A stretch of DNA of 64,000 nt from Didymodactylos carnosus (taxonomy: Eukaryota > Rotifera > Eurotatoria > Philodinida > Philodinidae), in the NCBI GenBank assembly GCA_905250885.1, contig CAJNOQ010000022.1, positions 1-64,000 on the forward strand. The letters run 5' to 3'. How positions within the stretch are numbered: position 1 is the first letter of the stretch; each line of letters opens with the position of its first letter. This document shows positions 21,078 to 33,305 of this stretch, one piece after another. The translations under genes were made by a program, and so were the position numbers. The notes below the pieces were generated by a model. It worked only from the letters and a program-made list of their open reading frames with translations. It made no database searches and was not told the DNA's origin.

Positions 21078-23641
21078 ATTGGAACAGAAATACTGTAAAT
21101 GTTTAGGAAGAGTGTGTGTGAGTGTATGTATGCGTCTTAACAGTAATTTGTTGAAAAAGTTTTGAGCTTAAAATTGCTGCATATATCGAATATATACGAG
21201 ACAAAAGAGACAAGATGACTCACAAAAGAGAAAAAAAGAAATATCGCTAGTTTAATTTTTTTCTTTCTCTTATGCAATATGAAAGAATCGTTGTCTAGAA
21301 AAGAAAAAACTTTTAGCTATGTATATATATAGATAGGTACAGTGTTCCGTACCGAGAGAGAAAAAGAGAGAAAGAGAGAAAAAATTTAAAACTTAACTAT
21401 AAAAAGTAGTTGGTTTTTACCAGCAGAAAGAGTGTGGTTTTTCTGGGATTTTGTTGTTGGGATTTTGCCAAGAATACTTTCGAACTCAAAAAAAATTTTC
21501 ATTGAAAGAGACCATGAAGTACAGTGATTCCTTTTTGGCTTTCATTCAAACTACTAGATAATCTTTCACGCCATATATTTTTCTTGCTTAAATAGGATCA
21601 CAAAATTTAACGTCCTTGACAAACCAACCAACTGCTTCTGAATCACAACAAAAGAAGCATATTTGGTTCGATTCGTACTCATAGTATTTACGTCTATATA
21701 ACAAACAAAATATTCTAACTGGCTAAAAAGTAGGATTTCGTAATTCTTGAGAAAATATCGTAAGAAATTGGTCACATGGCTTAGGTGTGAATTGTTATTG
21801 CGTCAACACGAAGAAAAAGTTCATTAAACGATATGAATGACTACGCAAAAGACACCACTTCCAAGGTCGGTGAATATAAGGTTAAGTCACGGAGTCATTC
21901 CTTCTTTTAGCTTTGAATAGAGAAAGAAGAAACAGAAAAAAGTATATTCAAAGACCCACGCCCATCTATAGTTTAGAAGAGTTAAGGTCAAATTCATGAT
22001 AGTCTAAAATTGTGATTTTGATCAATCATAACAATGGAATTTTATAATACTACGCGTCTAAAAAAATCTTGTTTGACAAGTTTTCTCTTTTATGAGCCAC
22101 ATGAAAAGTGCACAGATATCATTAGTCTATAGTTGGTCTCTCTACTTCTTGTCGAGAGTAATCGAACAATTAGTTCCATGGCAGCTGATGGAGGGATGTA
22201 ACCATCCTTCTCTTGGAAATTTACTCTTCTCTGATTTAAAAAACTTTTCATTTAATTGAGATATCTATCAAAACAGCAGAAGTGATTTGAAAGATTTTCC
22301 AAGACAAAACGCCTTTCTTCGGTTTTTGTTTCATTCCCTAGACAAAGAAGTAAAATTCTTTTTTAATTTTTCAACATTTTCGAAAATGTGAACTAGATGA
22401 AGAAGAGTTCGAAAATAATAGCATCTTTTACATTAAAGGCATTTTAGAAAAATCATTTGGCAATAGTATGTATTAACATCTTGTCGAAGATGCCGTTTTC
22501 AAAAAAGAGAGAAAACTTCGATTTTGACATAAACTTTGTCATGGACATTTTCTTTTGTATTAACGTTTGATTTTACGTAGTTTAAATGTGTACGTGTCAA
22601 AATAATCAGAACATTGCATCATTCTCCCAGGTTTTTCCCAAGCCTTTCTTTCAACAAATTTGCATGACTTTTGTTTATCACAACAATGGAGTTGTGACCT
22701 CCTAGCTAATAGACAAAAATATAAGGCCACTTTTTGTGTAACAAGGTAATTACATAATGAGAACGAAAGAAAGAAGAAATATTGTTTTTTCTTTTAAAAA
22801 TCAGGGTTTTATTTCTATTCGTTATGACAAATAACAGTCATACCGTCTATTTGTCGTCTGTATTTATGTACAAAAATAGCCATAGAAGACAAAAAAAATC
22901 TATGTTTGTGTTTTTATACTACCGCCATAATAAATAATTATATTAAATGCGCTTCTCTCTTAATACATGATAACCTTCAAGATAACATTCCAGACATATG
23001 AGTGTTTCATTACAAATATTCTTATCATTGTAGAAAAGGATGTCTAATGAAACATTTCTGATATAATAAAAGGCACGCTATTAGGAAAGTGAGAGATCAA
23101 GATACATGGAAAAAACTTTAAGATTATTCATTAGCAGACTGTATAACTGAACGATATACTCTTATCTTTATCTTAAGATATATCTGTTTTATGAAATCTT
23201 TTAAAAGATTCTTACCTGGTATCTAACTGAAAAACCTTTTAAAAGTTCCGTAAAACACTTCTTCTTTAGAGATTACTCATATAATCATATTTTCCAAATT
23301 CTAAAAACAAGGAAAACTTCGGCTTGAATGCACATTTGCAGAGACAAAAATTTATCGAAATGTATTTTATATTGATTTACATGGTTTTCCCCACGAAGTA
23401 TTAAATAGATCATTTTGTACAGATAATATAGTTTATCCTCAAAATCTCCATATTAAGATTAAATTGAGCATTTACTCAATCTTCTCAGTTTAAGAGCGAA
23501 CGCTCTTCTCAAGCAAGTATCACTGGTAAAACAAGTAGTGGATGTCGACAACCAAGTATTCGTTTTAGCACAGAAGATTCTAATTTACGGCAAAGGAATT
23601 ACTAGATGAAAAAGAAAATTTTGTATAAAAAAGAACTAGAT
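21078..23641. other. Intergenic region between the two zinc-finger paralogues
   Basis: It should hold the promoter of paralogue 1 and the 3' end of paralogue 2. A gt/tgt-rich patch lies at 21112-21135 and an aga-rich patch at 21350-21385 (gagagagaaaaagagagaaa). No further gene is supported; the frame at 21566-21775 is not convincing. Confidence 0.4.
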
Positions 23642-26600
23642 TTATACGAATCTTCTGAAACAGCAATTATCTCTACACGGTTGACATGATCGATTATCGT
23701 GGGTACGTCTCATTGCACTCGGGCGTTGCCTTAACGATCGTTGAACAAGTTGTCCAAATAAATATACCGGTTGAATATCAATTAAATTGGGATAAAAATT
23801 CATTATTATCAGTTGGGCTATCTCTCGTATGACACGACATGTTTCATCTAAATACCAGCTTGGCTGTACATTTTGATGACACAAATTACAGTTTTGTTCG
23901 AATAAATGATAAACGATGAGATGCTGGGATGTTAGGAATGATGGATTTTCGAAGAGAAACAGGGCACGTCCTCTAGCTGTTGTCCATTCTTTCCGTTGTT
24001 TCATACATTTTGGAGTTGAACAAATGTATTTCACCTTGGCATTTCTCAACACAAGTATGTGTTGATGGTGAGAAATCTGTTGGTACTGATCATCTGATTG
24101 AGTTGAATAATAATAGGTTTCTTGCATCATGCCACATTGTTGTTCATGCGGAGAAATGAATGTAACAAGTTCACTCATACTTGAATGATCTAAGGCTATA
24201 AGTGACCAAACGTCTCGATCGTTCATCATCATTGAATTGAGATTTATTTCTAGTTCGGCGTGCATTACCTGAGAATTATTTTCATAAAAAGTTTTTTTTT
24301 CATCATCAGCCACTTGTAATGCGTTCATGACATCACGATGGTCTAAAATGAAATAAAAATAACGTTCGATTAGAAGAGCTTGATATTTTTCATTAAATTA
24401 TCTTTTGCCACTATCCTGGTCCAGTGAATGCTATTTCTGTTATTTATTTCTCAAAGAATCGTAAAACATTTCAAATCACTCTAACTGCCTATTTGTGAAC
24501 CGTTTAAACATTTCCTCAACCGTCAGATGAAAATAACTGACGCATGATAGCAAAATATCGGCATTTTTGATATAAAAATACCCATAATAATGAACTCAAA
24601 AGTCGATTTTTCATTAAAGTCAGAATACAATCAGCTGTAGAGGGAAACTGAGAATCTTTTAAATTTTTGGCTTTAATTTTCTACATTAAAAAGCTGGCTT
24701 TTTGTTACCTCAGCATCTGTTACCGCAGAATCTGGCTTTTCTGTAAATCTGTTTTACCATTTGAGATCATTCTTATTTGTATCAAACACACTTCCGAAGC
24801 AATTTTCAATCACCAAAGGAGCTGGTATAAATCTTTTTTCTACATTGTAAAATGTTGATGTTGGAAAATTATAGGCGATAAAAACTGCAGAATAGAGCTG
24901 TTCATACAAAATTTCTCAGATTTTGAAATAGCCGCAATGATCGTGTTTGCTTTAAGATAATTCAAAAACGTCTGTTTTTGAGTTGCTGAAATCATCATTT
25001 ATCTCAAAAACAAAAGCGAATTTTAAAAATTAGTCCAAGCCGTTTTCTACGCTTTTCTCAGATGAGATTAACATTTAAAAATGATACATGATTTGTCAAA
25101 AACTATACAATCAACAGAGTGGTGTACCGACTTTGATTGAAAATCAAAAAGGTTGAAAGGTATCTTTTTCTGAATTATTCGATATACAAGGTGCAATTAC
25201 CTACAAACACAAATTAGAGAACACCATAGTTTTATTGAATAAGTCGATAAACTTCTTTCTCAGATAGGAAACATAGTGAAGGCTGATCGAAAGAAGGCTT
25301 CTATCATAAAACGTTCACCTGTTTCATATAAACAGCACATTAGAAATTGGCCATCGTGCTTCTTTTCCCGATGGTTAGTATATTCTCCTATTTATTTATT
25401 AAACTAATCCATCAAAGAGTGTGTGTGATATTTATTTCCTTGTCTTAGTCATTCGTTTTTGTAACAATAAATCTCTTTTACAAGAAAACAGAAGTGTTCA
25501 GTAGAAATACGGTGCAATTTGTTTTTGAGTTAGAAGAACGCATTTAGTTCGTAAAATGCAACAGACGGGCTTCCACGCAAGATATTTTAAAAAATATAAG
25601 ATTCTCGTGGTTCTCATTCGACCATTCAAAACCGACACGTTCAAACAATAAGTTCATATTTTCTTCCTTCTTTTAGGATATACAGGGTACGAAGTGCTTA
25701 CATCTATTTCAAGACTTCCTGAAGTTCTGTGCGCATTCGCACCAAGATTAACTTTCTTGACATTTTTTTACAGTCAAGAGAACAAACAAAACAGCATATT
25801 TTTTGCTATGGAAGTACCCAGACTAATCCACATTACAATCACTCAACTTTTCACCACTCATTGATCGATTTAATATAAATGAAGGGTGAGAACGAACACT
25901 TAAACCATTACACAAGAGCATTTTAATTTAATAAATCTGCACCATTAACAATTTGACAATTGAGTGGAAGATTTTTCGGTTGATATTTTGTACGTCATTC
26001 TCCTCTGATATTTTAATCAGACTAAAGGTGCACGGTACATCTTGGAAAGTCGGAATAATCATTGTATTTTTGTTTTATCGAGTCTATTCCATTACGATCT
26101 ATTGAAAACGTAAGAAAATCGAAAATTGGTGTAACAACGGATAAGAGACTCTGAAGATAATTCGGCTAATACTTGTTTTTCTAATGCACAGATGTTGGCA
26201 TCAACATTGCAGAAACATCTAGCGGCGTGAATCGTAATGTAATCAAAAATTAATTTAAGTCTGCTATTGTCTGTGTTTACTGGATCACTGACTGGATGAA
26301 TATTGTAATGGTGTTCGATATGTCTTGGATGAGATATCGCTGAAGACGATAACACATCATTATCGATTGAATAGTTGGTCATTAAATGGAATAAGTTTCT
26401 TCTTCTCTGAAGAAATATGCTCTTATAACTCAGCGCTGTTTGAAGATGCCACTGGCGCACTAATACCATTTCTCACACCTCGTCTCTTTTAAATTAAATT
26501 GAGAGAATTTTATGAAGTTAGGATGACACACTTAGCGTTACTCTCTTAAGTTACACAAGAACTTGAGCTAATAGTAATATTTTAAGTTAAAAAGGTCTAC

Positions 26601-26926
26601 TTAAGCTTTTAGTATCATAGTAAAAGTTAAGCAGAACGTCAAAGACAAGATTTAAGTTGTGAAGAACATCTTTTTTAAGAAAACTAATGCAATGATTCTC
26701 ATGACACCTAATGGAATTCTGTCGTGCGTAATCAAATAATAGTAGAATCGAATAGTAGCGCTACAGAAAAATTTTCAATATTCAATATGATATTAATAAT
26801 TAAATTCTTACTTCTGTAATACAAGGGTTGCGATGTATTGTGGTTTTGATTTAAAGCCATTTGCTGCTGTATACAGATATTGATTTCTTTTACTTTCAAT
26901 TGTTGTTCGTTCCGTTTTATTTTCAT
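23642..26926 (-). CDS. 3CxxC-type zinc-binding protein (paralogue 2), two exons, 271 aa
   Basis: Exon 1 is 26926-26812 (38 codons plus one base, MKIKRNEQQLKV...). Exon 2 is 24342-23642. The 2.5-kb intron is phase 1, the same phase as intron 1 of paralogue 1. The domain matches paralogue 1 block for block: DDEKKTFYENNSQVMHAELE, then a widened first pair CSTPKC, a second pair CNLC, PSWYLDETCRV and a third pair CQPC near the end. The first pair has four residues between its cysteines instead of two, which may change metal binding. The folded domain lies in one exon here but in three exons in paralogue 1, so introns were lost here or gained there. Exon 1 is less certain than exon 2. Confidence 0.65.
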
Positions 26927-28191
26927 ATTTTCTCCCTTTTTAACACAATTTCTTGTTGCGGAGGATGATTTTTAGTTAGAAATTTCCAATTTCTACTGTG
27001 ATCACCACCACGATAGTTATCAACATAAAATGTTAACGTTGTTAAATGTTTTCGATTAGTCATATTTTTTCTCATGAATAAATGAAATATTTACGTCATT
27101 GTCTTCTAATATCTTTTTATGTCAACAAATGTAAATATGTTCATCATCATCATGCATGTTGGGTACTGTCCCCAAATATTTTTCCTATTAAAAGTACTAT
27201 TTTTTCTTTGTATGCAGGATAATAATATTCTAAGATTATTTCCAAGCTAAACTATCTATCCTTATTATCTGTGAATTCGTTTTCCTAGAAAGTTGTAATG
27301 TCACCTACTCACAACAAAATAATCACCTTGACAACATGGTGTAATCATTTTGACAAGAGAGAAGCGCGCTCAACAATTTTTGTCGTCTTTTTTTTCTCTT
27401 CTATGAAATAAGTTTCATTTGTTGACATCGCGATATTTCACAGGTTATTATTGTGTTTTTGTGATTCACAATAGAAATAACTCAGAAGATTTTCTATTTT
27501 TGGCGAGACGTATTATCAAAAGTTTAAGAAAATTCTTAAAACTATTATTATTTCCTCATGAAAATTTTTTTCGCCATTTTGTTCGAAAAATTCTCCTAAA
27601 TTTTTGGCACTACTCTTCGCCAAAAATCGAAAATCTCTGGGTTATCGAGTGAGCTGAACATTTGAAGCATTTTTTCACGACTCTAAACGAACTTTGCTTT
27701 TTTCTTAACATTGATATGAGTTATTCTATCATATTCCTGCGTTCATATTGATTGTTATACGAAGAAAAAACATATGTGGACATGTCAAGTTATGACATTG
27801 AGATATTTTTAATCAATTTTTAAAGAAACACCATTTTATTTGATCATATACGATTAATAATCGTATCCTAAAAGAAAAGTCCAAATGAAAAGAATATATG
27901 GTTCTCTTTCCTTTCCGGCCTATTTTTATTTCATGACGTGGAACGAGAAGTGATGATGCAATGAAAGTTATGTTGGTATTTTTCCTTAAAAAAAATCAGT
28001 TTTTTTTAATGGAATATTAGCATTGTGCTCAATCGATAGACGCTTCCTAACAATTATGTGCATTTACTTGAATTTTCTAGACTTCTCCTCTATATGTTGA
28101 GGATTATGGGATTTATGCAAAGTTGGTTTAATGTTGAGGGTATATATCGTACAGCAGAAAAGAAAAAAGAGCGTATCTTTTTTTATTATTA
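26927..28191. other. Intergenic stretch; contains one inverted-repeat element near 27410-27695
   Basis: Upstream of paralogue 2; no additional gene is supported. A MITE-like element related to 60166-60423 occupies 27410-27695 and is listed separately. Confidence 0.4.
27410..27695. mobile_element. MITE-like element, divergent copy of 60166-60423
   Basis: The internal arms ctcagaagattttctattt (27481) and its complement ending ctctgggttat (about 27642) match the inner arms of 60166-60423. The right flank (ttttttcacgactctaaacgaac) also matches that element's outer end. The left outer end is weaker. The 77-codon frame across it is an artefact. Confidence 0.55.
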
Positions 28192-28732
28192 CCCTGTCTC
28201 GCAGCTATAGCTCGAGGCCAAGTTAAGATTTTAGTAAAATCGACAATTTAAAATCTTTGTTACAGACACTTCTCTATCAATGCTTCGTCCGATCAATATG
28301 GTTCCTTTAAACTTTACGTTTGTTATATATAGTATGTAGATGGTCCCTTTCTACAGACGAAATTTTATTCGAGCGATAGTTCGGGAGTTACATCGTAAAT
28401 ATTACTTTTTTTCACCATAGTTATTATTCTATTTATGAGCTGAGTTATAGGCACACTTACGATAATTAAGTGATTCTCGATAGACGATGTGCGTTATGGT
28501 ATGTGAGTCACGATTAAGTGTATTGCGTACGCCAAATGATACAGTGTCTATGTGTATGTAATTAAACTTGTCTTTATTAATAGTAATGTACATAATAAAA
28601 TAAAGTGTTATCCGGTTATAATATAAGTGTAATTGTTTGTGCAGAATACTAGCTAATTCGTTCGAAAACTACTCTGAATCCGAACTTACCTAACTTCACT
28701 ACCTTCTACACTCTAGCATTACAGCGAGACAG
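28192..28732. mobile_element. Non-autonomous inverted-repeat element, about 540 bp (copy A)
   Basis: It begins ccctgtctcgcag and ends gcgagacagg, with agctatagc just inside the left end. It is similar in the same orientation to 46501-46971, sharing words such as catccgatcaatatggttc (here cgtccgatcaatatggttcc) and ctagatcttgtttct just beyond the right end. No coding frame. Its target duplication could not be fixed. Confidence 0.6.
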
Positions 28733-29111
28733 GAACGCATCTACCTAGATCTTGTTTCTTTTGGATCTACTACATGATTTTATGCGTGGAGATAAACAGG
28801 AGTGTAGAGTAGTCTGAGGTAATTATGATCAGGGTAAAAAATTTCTCAGTAGTCTTGAAGCTTTGCAACTATTTTCCACCGGAAAAAAGGAATATTTCAT
28901 GGCTGAATCTTACCTATCGATTGATGTAAAAATACGGTTTGTTCGAGTTTATATCTTGTTATTAATTTCTAAATTTTCCCTAGTCATATATCATTTTGTT
29001 TTTAATTACAGTGACGTCATTTATTGCTTAACTAATATACTTACTGCTCTAATTATTCATTATCAATGAATAAATTAGTAATAATGAGAATTTACAAACA
29101 AAAAATTATGT

Positions 29112-32100
29112 TTATCTTGTTGTTCTTTTAATTATTGTATGTCGTGTAAATAAAATTAGTGTTAAAACAATAACAAAAAAGAATATAAATAAAAAATATG
29201 TGAATGCAACTTGAACCAGTGTGACAATGTAGACTGTTTTATTACACCAATTATCCGGTTGTTTTAATGGTGGTTCAAACTGTGGTGGAAATCCGAGGGT
29301 ACTTAGCCAGTAATGTCCAAGAAAAAACCATACAACTAAAAATGATGTCATTAGAATATCAATAAATAGACCATCATGTCGATTTGGTGTTTCTTCATCT
29401 AACAGTTCTTTCTGATGTAAACGATACTTATGCCATAGATTTTGTAAAAGTTTAACGGTAAAAACAATTCCAGCAACAAATAAATAAATAGGAATATTCG
29501 GTTGTTTTGGACAGTCACTTAGATGGCTCACACCTAGAGAGAAAAGAATTGTCAGATGATGAGGGAGAAAAATATTTATTTCTGACCCACGCAAATCATA
29601 ATTACTGGTAATATAAGAAATACTCCAAAAAAAATTGAAACAATTTCTAAAATGAAAACAGATCTGAAGTCTCTTTGAAAACAATGGGAATATCGATACT
29701 TACTTGTTCTCATTAAAACTAGAACGGTTTTTCGAGCAAATTCGAATAAATGTTCTGAATCATTATATTCTTCTGTTAAACGAGCAACCAATTTTCCATA
29801 ATGAGGTACATCTTTTGGAAAATCAATTGACCATTTTGAAGCGCGAGATTCATCCAACTGATTGAACAAAAAGAATCTCTACTAATAAATCGTCACGAAA
29901 GACAATTAAAACAATGAAAGCGCACCTTTTTTGCTGTTTTTGGATCCCAAATCATCGGTAACGAATTTTTTGTTTCTCTCTTCAATAAATTGTACGTTAT
30001 TTCGGATGGAATACCAACTGATGATGAATTTCGTGTAGTATTTGTAGTTCGAGTCGTTGTTGCTGATAGTGCAGTTGATGCTAGACTCGTTTGTGATGGT
30101 GAATGTAACGTTGTCCGACGAGGTTTATTTGGAGGATCGATTAAAGTTTTATTATATTGAGTTTGTCGTCTTTTTGTGGCCATGATGGACTTTCGACGAT
30201 ACAATGTGCTTCGTCGACTACTAAACGATTGAGCTCGCCGTTTAAGTTCGAGTTGCGAACAAACAACACTCTCAAATGTTAATGAATTTTTATTTGGTGG
30301 TGATGCGGATATAATGGCAGACGCCCGCGAATGAGAGCGTCGAGCTGCCTGAAATAAAATAAGGCACATTGATCGTGGCTCTGAAAACATAATCAGACTC
30401 TATTGTAGTAACTGGTTTATTTAACTTCCACGAAATATTTTTTGATATTCAATACTAGGTAAAACAAAACCAAAAATCGTTTTCGTACGCATTAAAATTG
30501 ATTCTGTAAAGTTTCAAAGCAATAAAATGACTTAGAACATGTTAATTATTCAAAAATTATTTTAATTAAACGTCTAAATTATTTCTGTAGAACACACTCT
30601 TACACGTGAATTTCATAACGATTTTGCTATAGATTAGTTTTTGTCATGATGCGTTAACTAGCGCACAAACTCGCGTTCTACTAAAATAATCAGATCTTTT
30701 TTCTATTGTTATCAAGTTTTAGTTATATTTGTAGGAAAACATATTGAGCAACATTTTCGAAACTTATTATTTGCTTTCAACGTCGCGTTCTGTCAAATGC
30801 GTTGTGACTTTAAGACAACACATTTTAAAAAGCCCTTTTAAACCCGCCCCCCGCTTTTTGATCGAAATCTAGTGGGTTATAGGTTATCGACCATGCTGAT
30901 TATGAATATGATCATGTGGGTGGTTCTTAGGCCTTCAAAGATCCGGTTTTCTAGAAAACTAGTTTTTCAAAAACTGTAAAAAATAACCAAAGCCTTTCTT
31001 AATCAGACATGATTGTAGCCCGCACATTTCTGATTAAAATGAGATATCTCCCAGCTCTACATGACGCTTCTTTGCAAAGTTAGACAATTTACAAGAAAAG
31101 CCATAAATTAATTTCTTCTTATTTCTGTAGCTTTGAGTTGACAATGAACATTCAGGACTTTTCTTGTAAATTCTCTAACTTTGCAAAGAAAGGTTGTGTA
31201 GAGCTGGAAGATGTCTCATTTTAATCAGAAATTTGCGGACTACAACCATGTCTCATTAAGAAAGGTTTTGGTTTTTTTTTAGAGTTTCTGAAAAACTAGT
31301 TTTCCAAAAAAACAATCTCCTGAGGCCTAGCGGTCCGTCTCACATTGATATTCGGAATCAGCATGGTCGATAACCTATAACTGACTAGATTTCGATCTAA
31401 AAGCGTGGTATCACTTCAAAACGTTCCCTCGTTAGATAAACATTTTTTATTTTTTATTGTTAACTTTCTTCTAGTTCACTGTTTACTCATTGTTTCTACT
31501 TCTATTTTTAATTGTCATTCTGATTGTTACTGGTAACGTATGACATCGTGGACTTGCACTTCTTGTTATACAATGGCGAGTCGATTTAGCAGGGAGTGTC
31601 AGGAAGCTTATCTTATAATAAATATAGTTTAAACCAACCCAAAATCAGTGACCAATTCTCTGATACAAGTTTTGATAATGCGTATAGTCCAGGGAAAGAA
31701 AAACTTCAGGGTTTTAATGAAAAAGTGAACTGTATATATAGTAGACAGCAAAACAAAAGAGTGAGTGACTTACTTATTGATAAACTGTCAAAAAAATACA
31801 AAATTGACTGTTTTTCTGCTTTTTTTCTTAACGGACAATTAATTACCATTTGAAGATGATACGACTTTGAGTATTGATCGGGGATTTTTCAAGCCGTTAT
31901 CAATGATTAAATGATAAGGTGTTTAGTAACTAGCCGTTTTTTTTTACATTTTAAAACGTATTAAAAGCCTGTTTTTAGCCATACAGTTAATAGTTTATTT
32001 CTGTATTACTAACTATCAGTTAGACTTGACCTGGAAGCTTTGACATTTGGTACGAAATAATGATATAATGAGTTCTTAGCTAGATCCGCCGTAAAGTTTT

Positions 32101-32531
32101 TTTGTCTGGATGGAGCAATTATCTCGAAATAAAAGTCTATTAATGTGTCAGACAAGTTCAACGCATTCGAATACGTAAAGTATTCGATATATATGAACAC
32201 GTATGTATCATTTAAAAATACGAACATATGTTAATGCACTAAATATATGGTGCTATGTACGATTCTGAAAAGAGCCAACTTGTTAAAGCTAATTATTCAA
32301 ATGGAGAGAGTATAGTTATTTGAAAAATTATTATAATATATTGGTAGACGTTAATTTAATTAAACGAATGGTTTGTTAACTCTCATAAATGCACTAAAAT
32401 TAGAAATTCTCAAGCATTTTTTTTATAAAAAAAAATATTTAATACATTTTTGTCTATGTTAACAGCAGAAAATGTATTTATTAGGCGGTTAAAAAACAAA
32501 GAATTGTACTTACATCAATATCTATACTCAT
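29112..32531 (-). CDS. TMEM272-like multi-pass membrane protein, four exons, about 338 aa
   Basis: The exons are 32531-32514 (tentative first exon, MSIDID), 30348-29926, 29857-29704 and 29533-29112, and all phases agree. The N-terminal third is basic, Ser/Thr-rich and probably cytoplasmic. The last exon opens with SVSHLSDCPKQPNIPIYLFVAG, the run that typifies TMEM272-like proteins. Hydrophobic segments follow (FVAGIVFTVKLL; DILMTSFLVVWFFLGHYW; a long one near the C-terminus, TYFLFIFFFVIVLTLILF) and an NWCNKTVY turn. Function of the family is unknown. An alternative start lies in exon 2, where the frame runs open upstream to 30390, but a good acceptor (ttatttcag/gcagct) at 30349 favours the upstream exon. 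Intron 1 is 2.2 kb and contains a large inverted repeat. Confidence 0.75.
30849..31407. mobile_element. Foldback element with 250-bp arms in intron 1 of the TMEM272-like gene
   Basis: The left arm 30849-31100 and right arm 31158-31407 are inverted copies with moderate divergence. Matching landmarks are ttatcgaccatgctgatt/aatcagcatggtcgataa and ctttgcaaagttaga/tctaactttgcaaag. The 57-bp centre is unpaired. No coding frame. Transcription of the host gene would produce a long hairpin RNA. Confidence 0.8.
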
Positions 32532-33170
32532 ACTGTCATCTGTTTTTATATTGAAGAAGTCCTTGTTTAACAGAGTGGTAAAAAAGTAATTTGATCTATT
32601 GTTTAAGTGAACAAAACAATAATAAAAAAAGATTATTTACTTGATCAAAATATCTTATCCTATCGAGAAATAATTGTAAAGTTAGCGTAGTTCAAAATGT
32701 TGTAATTGTTGTTCCAAAAAAGAAGATAAAAAGATCAGAAGAAAAAAATTTACTGTTTTCGATGTAATAAACTATCACTTTATTCTTCTCATTGATGATG
32801 GAACGATGCGTAGATTGAATAAAGTAAGATGTAATTGCTTTTCATTTATTTTCTTTTTTTCATGTTTTTTCAAGTAAATACCAATTATTCATAAGAGAGA
32901 AAATATCTGTTTTTTGTCAATTTTATTAGAATATCGTCTATTTAATGAAAAAATTTCTGAGGGAATCTTTTCTATAATCGTTCAATACAGGAGATCTATA
33001 AATAAGATTTGACAGATGACGAAATCGTGCATAAAAACTTTCATGTATTACAAATAGTTGATCAAATGAATATTAAACTATATCACATCGTTTTCTGCTT
33101 CTATTTTAATTAATCAACTTTTAAATAATTATTTTAAAAAATTAATTTATTATTAAAACTTTATTTAACT
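32532..33170. other. AT-rich intergenic stretch upstream of the TMEM272-like gene
   Basis: It should contain the promoter of the minus-strand TMEM272-like gene. Poly(T) and poly(A) runs are frequent; no discrete motif or gene is supported. Confidence 0.35.
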
Positions 33171-33305
33171 ATGGCAAGAAGAAAAGTCGTTCATACAATA
33201 CAATTCAAGTCATTCTCACTACAAGATGATGTTAAAAGTGAAAGTGTTCAACGTATGCTAAATATATGTTTAAAAGAAAATACATACTGCGACCATCATT
33301 GTTAA
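33171..33305 (+). CDS. Possible 44-aa small protein
   Basis: ATG at 33171 opens 44 codons (MARRKVVHTIQFKSFSLQDD..., ending TYCDHHC) closed by TAA. The codon mix and balanced residue composition look more coding-like than the AT-rich surroundings, and an A-rich leader precedes the ATG. It might be a stand-alone peptide or a leftover first exon. No family is recognised. Confidence 0.25.
   Translation: MARRKVVHTIQFKSFSLQDDVKSESVQRMLNICLKENTYCDHHC

Noticed and set aside
26092-26469. 125-codon minus-strand frame
   Set aside because: It lies inside the proposed intron 1 of zinc-finger paralogue 2, has no good splice sites for inclusion and shows no recognised similarity. It remains possible as an alternative exon but is unsupported.
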